From an uncultured Litoreibacter sp. (lineage in GTDB: Bacteria; Pseudomonadota; Alphaproteobacteria; Rhodobacterales; Rhodobacteraceae), in contig CANLVO010000001.1 of NCBI GenBank assembly GCA_947494645.1, positions 434,001 through 498,000 on the forward strand: DNA of 64,000 bases, written 5' to 3'. Shown here piece after piece: positions 59,907 through 64,000 of this stretch (its first letter is position 1; each line of letters begins with the position of its first letter). The translations under genes and the position numbers were made by a program. Below the pieces are notes generated by a model. It did not search any database. It was not told where the DNA came from and saw only the letters and a list, made by a program, of their open reading frames with translations.

Positions 59907-59938
59907 AACCGGGGTGCTGTCCAGCGCCCCGGTTTTTC
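59907..59938 (+). terminator. Rho-independent terminator before pccA
   Basis: A 13-bp stem (59907-59919 with 59922-59934, one G-U pair) of the form AACCGGGG to CCCCGGTT is followed by TTTTTC. It separates the lipoprotein unit from pccA. Confidence 0.9.
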
Positions 59939-59981
59939 TGACTCTACCGGCGCGGACGCGCAAACTTTGGGGACGTAAACC

Positions 59982-61985
<2,004 letters not shown>

Positions 61986-61991
61986 CCCCCC

Positions 61992-62840
61992 ATGCCCACC
62001 GCCCTCTGGATCCTCGTGTTTCTGGCGATGTTCATGTCGCTGAGCCTGATCACTTCAGGTGGTCAGAGCGTGGATCCACTGCTCTTGGCAATATTGCCGG
62101 TCTTTCTGCTCGCCGCCGTGGTGATCTTGTATCATCGGCGCGGCGAACGAGCGTTGCTGCACCGCCTGTCGCGCGGCGGCACCGTCGTCCTGCCGTTGCT
62201 GCTGCTCGCGCTGATCCCGATCCTCGCCGTGTTTGCCTATATCGGGTCCGATGTCCGGCTCTGGCAAGGCCTCTTGGCAGGGCTTGTTGTCGTGTTGGGC
62301 TGGCTGTCCACCTTCCTGTTTCAGGAAGAACGCGTGGCGCAAGACCGCCGCGCCAAGGAGATCGACCTGCTTCTCGCCTTGCACGCGGAAATCGGCAACT
62401 ATCTCGCCAAGTTTCAGGACGACAATTACGCTAGTAAGCTGGAAGAGTTTGAGGCGCTGAAGTCCAACCGCAAGAAACTGCCGCTCAACTTCATTCCCAC
62501 ACAGGCCGATATGGTCGTGTTTCCGGCGATGCTGGGACAGATGACCGTGGTCAATGACGTGGCCCTGCACTGGGTGGTGCAGTTCTACACACAGGTGACC
62601 GACATTTCCGCGTTCTCAGGCGATTTGCGGCAGGAGAGTTTTGCAACCTCCAACACGCGTCGCTTCAAGGTGGAAAAGTTGATCAATTTGGTGGAGATGC
62701 AGCAAACCGCGATCACCTTGGGTCGGATCGCTCTGGAGGCCATTGAGCAGGCCGTACCCGCAGACCGCCTGCAGGCAATTGAGGCGCATTACCTCGTTGT
62801 GAAAGATCGTTTGGAAATACATCAGGGGGAGGCCGCCTGA
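61992..62840 (+). CDS. hypothetical membrane protein with cytoplasmic helical domain
   Basis: A 282-residue protein. Four predicted N-terminal helices are seen: WILVFLAMFMSLSLITS, LLLAILPVFLLAAVVILYH, LPLLLLALIPILAVFAYIG and LWQGLLAGLVVVLGWLSTFLF (the last ends at about residue 110). A soluble, helical C-terminal region follows: EERVAQDRRAKEIDLLLALHAEIGNYLAKFQDD and KSNRKKLPLNFIPTQADMVVFPAMLGQMTVV. This tail is possibly a coiled coil. It starts 6 bp after pccA, so it is probably co-transcribed with it. No domain is recognised; I know of no established function. Confidence 0.75.
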   Translation: MPTALWILVFLAMFMSLSLITSGGQSVDPLLLAILPVFLLAAVVILYHRRGERALLHRLSRGGTVVLPLLLLALIPILAVFAYIGSDVRLWQGLLAGLVVVLGWLSTFLFQEERVAQDRRAKEIDLLLALHAEIGNYLAKFQDDNYASKLEEFEALKSNRKKLPLNFIPTQADMVVFPAMLGQMTVVNDVALHWVVQFYTQVTDISAFSGDLRQESFATSNTRRFKVEKLINLVEMQQTAITLGRIALEAIEQAVPADRLQAIEAHYLVVKDRLEIHQGEAA

Positions 62841-62851
62841 TGCGGGAAAGA

Positions 62852-62938
62852 TTAGCCGAACAGCCCCACGCCATACCGACCGGGCACGATCGGGGCGGGA
62901 ATGTCTTTTTCAGTCGGTTGCTGCGGAATCTTTGTCAT
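62852..62938 (-). CDS. possible 28-residue small protein
   Basis: A minus-strand ORF: MTKIPQQPTEKDIPAPIVPG then RYGVGLFG. It has AAGG 7 nt before the ATG and a good stop. The peptide is Pro-rich and polar with no membrane segment. It lies in the 214-bp gap between the convergent hypothetical membrane gene and the DUF4174 gene. Its small size makes coding status uncertain; conservation in relatives would decide it. Confidence 0.45.
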   Translation of the reverse strand: MTKIPQQPTEKDIPAPIVPGRYGVGLFG

Positions 62939-63054
62939 AATGCCACCTTACCGTTCGAGTCTGAACAATTCAACAACAAGGCCGTCGCGGCCCAAGTTGC
63001 CTGCTCTCACCCTTATATAGTTGATCCAAAGGGCATTTTCAAGGCAATGCCCGC

Positions 63055-63528
63055 TCACCCATCCGTGCTCAAAGCGTCCGCGCGACGGTCCCGCAGCTCC
63101 TGTTGCCGCATCGGCATCTTGTCGATGCTGCGCGACAGCTCCCGCACCGACCACGGGAACGGCTTGCGCAGCTTCACGTCGCCATCCTTGCCGATCAGCA
63201 CCAGCATGAACCCCCGCGGCCGCAGCTCTTCGCGCAGCTCCGACATGGTCTCGGGGTCAGTGTCGGTCAGGATCACCACATCGCGCTCCGCCAAAGCGTC
63301 CTTGCGCTCTTCCAGAAGCTCCAGCTGGCGGATGAAGGCGGGGTCACGCTCCGTGTCGGCAAACACCACAACGGGCCGTTTCTCCCACAAAAAGTCCTTC
63401 AAATTTAACTCAACCATAGGCAGAGGAGCCATCTCCTCGGCCTCAGCCTCGACCGTCTGGGCCATCATCGGGCCCGCCATGGCAGCGCCAAAAAATGCTG
63501 CAAAAACAAGGGGTGTAGTCTGGTTCAT
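63055..63528 (-). CDS. DUF4174 exported protein
   Basis: A 157-residue protein with a signal peptide (MNQTTPLVFAAFFGAAMAGPMMAQ). The mature domain reads LNLKDFLWEKRPVVVFADTERDPAFIRQLELLEERKDALAERDVVILTDTDPE and ELREELRPRGFMLVLIGKDGDVKLRKPFPWSVRELSRSIDKMPMRQQELR, which is the DUF4174 pattern, a thioredoxin-like fold without the CxxC pair. The function of the family is unknown; members are common in marine bacteria. It is the last complete gene on the minus strand in the window. Confidence 0.85.
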   Translation of the reverse strand: MNQTTPLVFAAFFGAAMAGPMMAQTVEAEAEEMAPLPMVELNLKDFLWEKRPVVVFADTERDPAFIRQLELLEERKDALAERDVVILTDTDPETMSELREELRPRGFMLVLIGKDGDVKLRKPFPWSVRELSRSIDKMPMRQQELRDRRADALSTDG

Positions 63529-63694
63529 ATCGCCTCCGGTTCCCTCTTATATAGGGGGTGTTTTGGCCATTTCTAAGTCCAAATCGCTCACAAGCCGGTG
63601 CACAGGCGCGATTAACGGCTTTCACACCGATTTACGCGAACTCTCAACCCCACATGGCGCGATACCCGCGTCGCTGCTTAAGGGGTTCGAGAAC

Positions 63695-64000
63695 ATGGAT
63701 ATCTGTCTGCATCTGGGGGCGCATCGCACGGGGTCAACCTCGTTTCAGGTCTTCATGAATACCAATCGCAAGGCCTTCCTGAAGGACCGCACCACCTTCT
63801 GGGGCCCCGGCCGCACCCGCTCGGGGCTGTTTGCAGGCCTCGTCCGCGACACCCGCCGCCTGACCCCGGGCGACCGGGAGCTGGGGCAGCGCTCCCTTGG
63901 GCGCATCAAAATGGAAATGTCGCGCGCCGCGCTTAACGGCAATGACCGGCTGGTGATCAGCGAGGAAAACACCATGGGCACGCTGGCCCAGAATTTCGCG
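63695..64000 (+). CDS. sulfotransferase-like protein (N-terminal part, truncated by window)
   Basis: The first 102 codons of a gene that runs off the right end. It begins MDICLHLGAHRTGSTSFQVFMNTNRKAFLKDRTTFWGPGRTRSGLF. HLGAHRTGSTSFQ matches the 5'-phosphosulfate-binding loop of sulfotransferases (a P-loop-like GxxRTGSTxL/F), suggesting transfer of sulfate from PAPS to a carbohydrate or similar acceptor. Only this loop and a helical region are visible, so the assignment is provisional. The ATG at 63695 has no strong Shine-Dalgarno sequence. Confidence 0.7.
   Translation, partial: MDICLHLGAHRTGSTSFQVFMNTNRKAFLKDRTTFWGPGRTRSGLFAGLVRDTRRLTPGDRELGQRSLGRIKMEMSRAALNGNDRLVISEENTMGTLAQNFA

Overview
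The window is chromosomal DNA from a marine-type alphaproteobacterium, most likely Rhodobacterales (Rhodobacteraceae/Roseobacter group). The basis is a gene set typical of that group: a TRAP transporter paired with an N-methylhydantoinase/oxoprolinase, urtABCDE, the choline/glycine betaine genes betC and betIBA, a PccR-type regulator beside pccB and pccA, VPLPA-CTERM surface proteins, and DUF6497 and DUF4174 proteins. The housekeeping DNA is GC-rich and densely packed, with many 4-bp start/stop overlaps. It is interrupted by clearly AT-richer accessory DNA.

Layout. 1-5613: minus-strand operon hyuA-hyuB-dctP-dctQ-dctM behind a promoter that looks leaderless and overlaps a perfect palindrome. 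5693-7942: a small ParB-like protein, divergent from lepA. 7943-9930: an AT-rich islet with a membrane/secreted protein pair, then a triply damaged REP-associated transposase (RAYT) surrounded by GTAG-headed REP palindromes. 10049-12205: a small conserved protein and two tandem VPLPA-CTERM proteins.

12357-24326: a genomic island of about 12 kb integrated in tRNA-Gly(GCC). It is bounded by a 46-bp direct repeat of the tRNA 3' half, with a tyrosine integrase just inside the left end. Its cargo is defence-like: a QxK-type restriction-nuclease-like protein; a retron whose reverse transcriptase is fused to a TOPRIM domain (Ec67-like) with a recognisable msr-msd RNA gene directly upstream; a four-gene operon built round an XRE-ImmA/IrrE regulator; a lone helicase-like ATPase; a small XRE repressor divergent from a small membrane protein; and a secreted protein.

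24461-38155: core genes, including an EEP-family phosphodiesterase, TerB-DnaJ protein, GNAT, VOC protein, 5-formyl-THF cyclo-ligase, YmdB-like phosphodiesterase, two EamA exporters, two SLC13 permeases with TrkA-C domains, YebC, LysE and choline-sulfatase. 38239-45324: an agmatine-deiminase-like protein and the urea ABC transporter urtABCDE. 45706-48540: a PhoX-type phosphatase behind a plausible PHO box, and a methyltransferase. 48588-52381: betI divergent from betBA with a dyad operator between them. 52378-56790: pccR, an MFS exporter and pccB, with repeated TTTGCAAA operators upstream of pccR and of pccB. 56867-63528: a cupin, a DUF6497 protein, a run of very small lipoproteins, pccA, a membrane protein, a possible 28-residue protein and a DUF4174 protein. 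A sulfotransferase-like gene runs off the right end.

Together the core genes describe a heterotroph that scavenges nitrogen and carbon from urea, choline sulfate, choline and hydantoin-like or oxoprolinase-type substrates, and that handles propionyl-CoA under PccR control. The most noteworthy novelty is the retron-bearing tRNA-Gly island.
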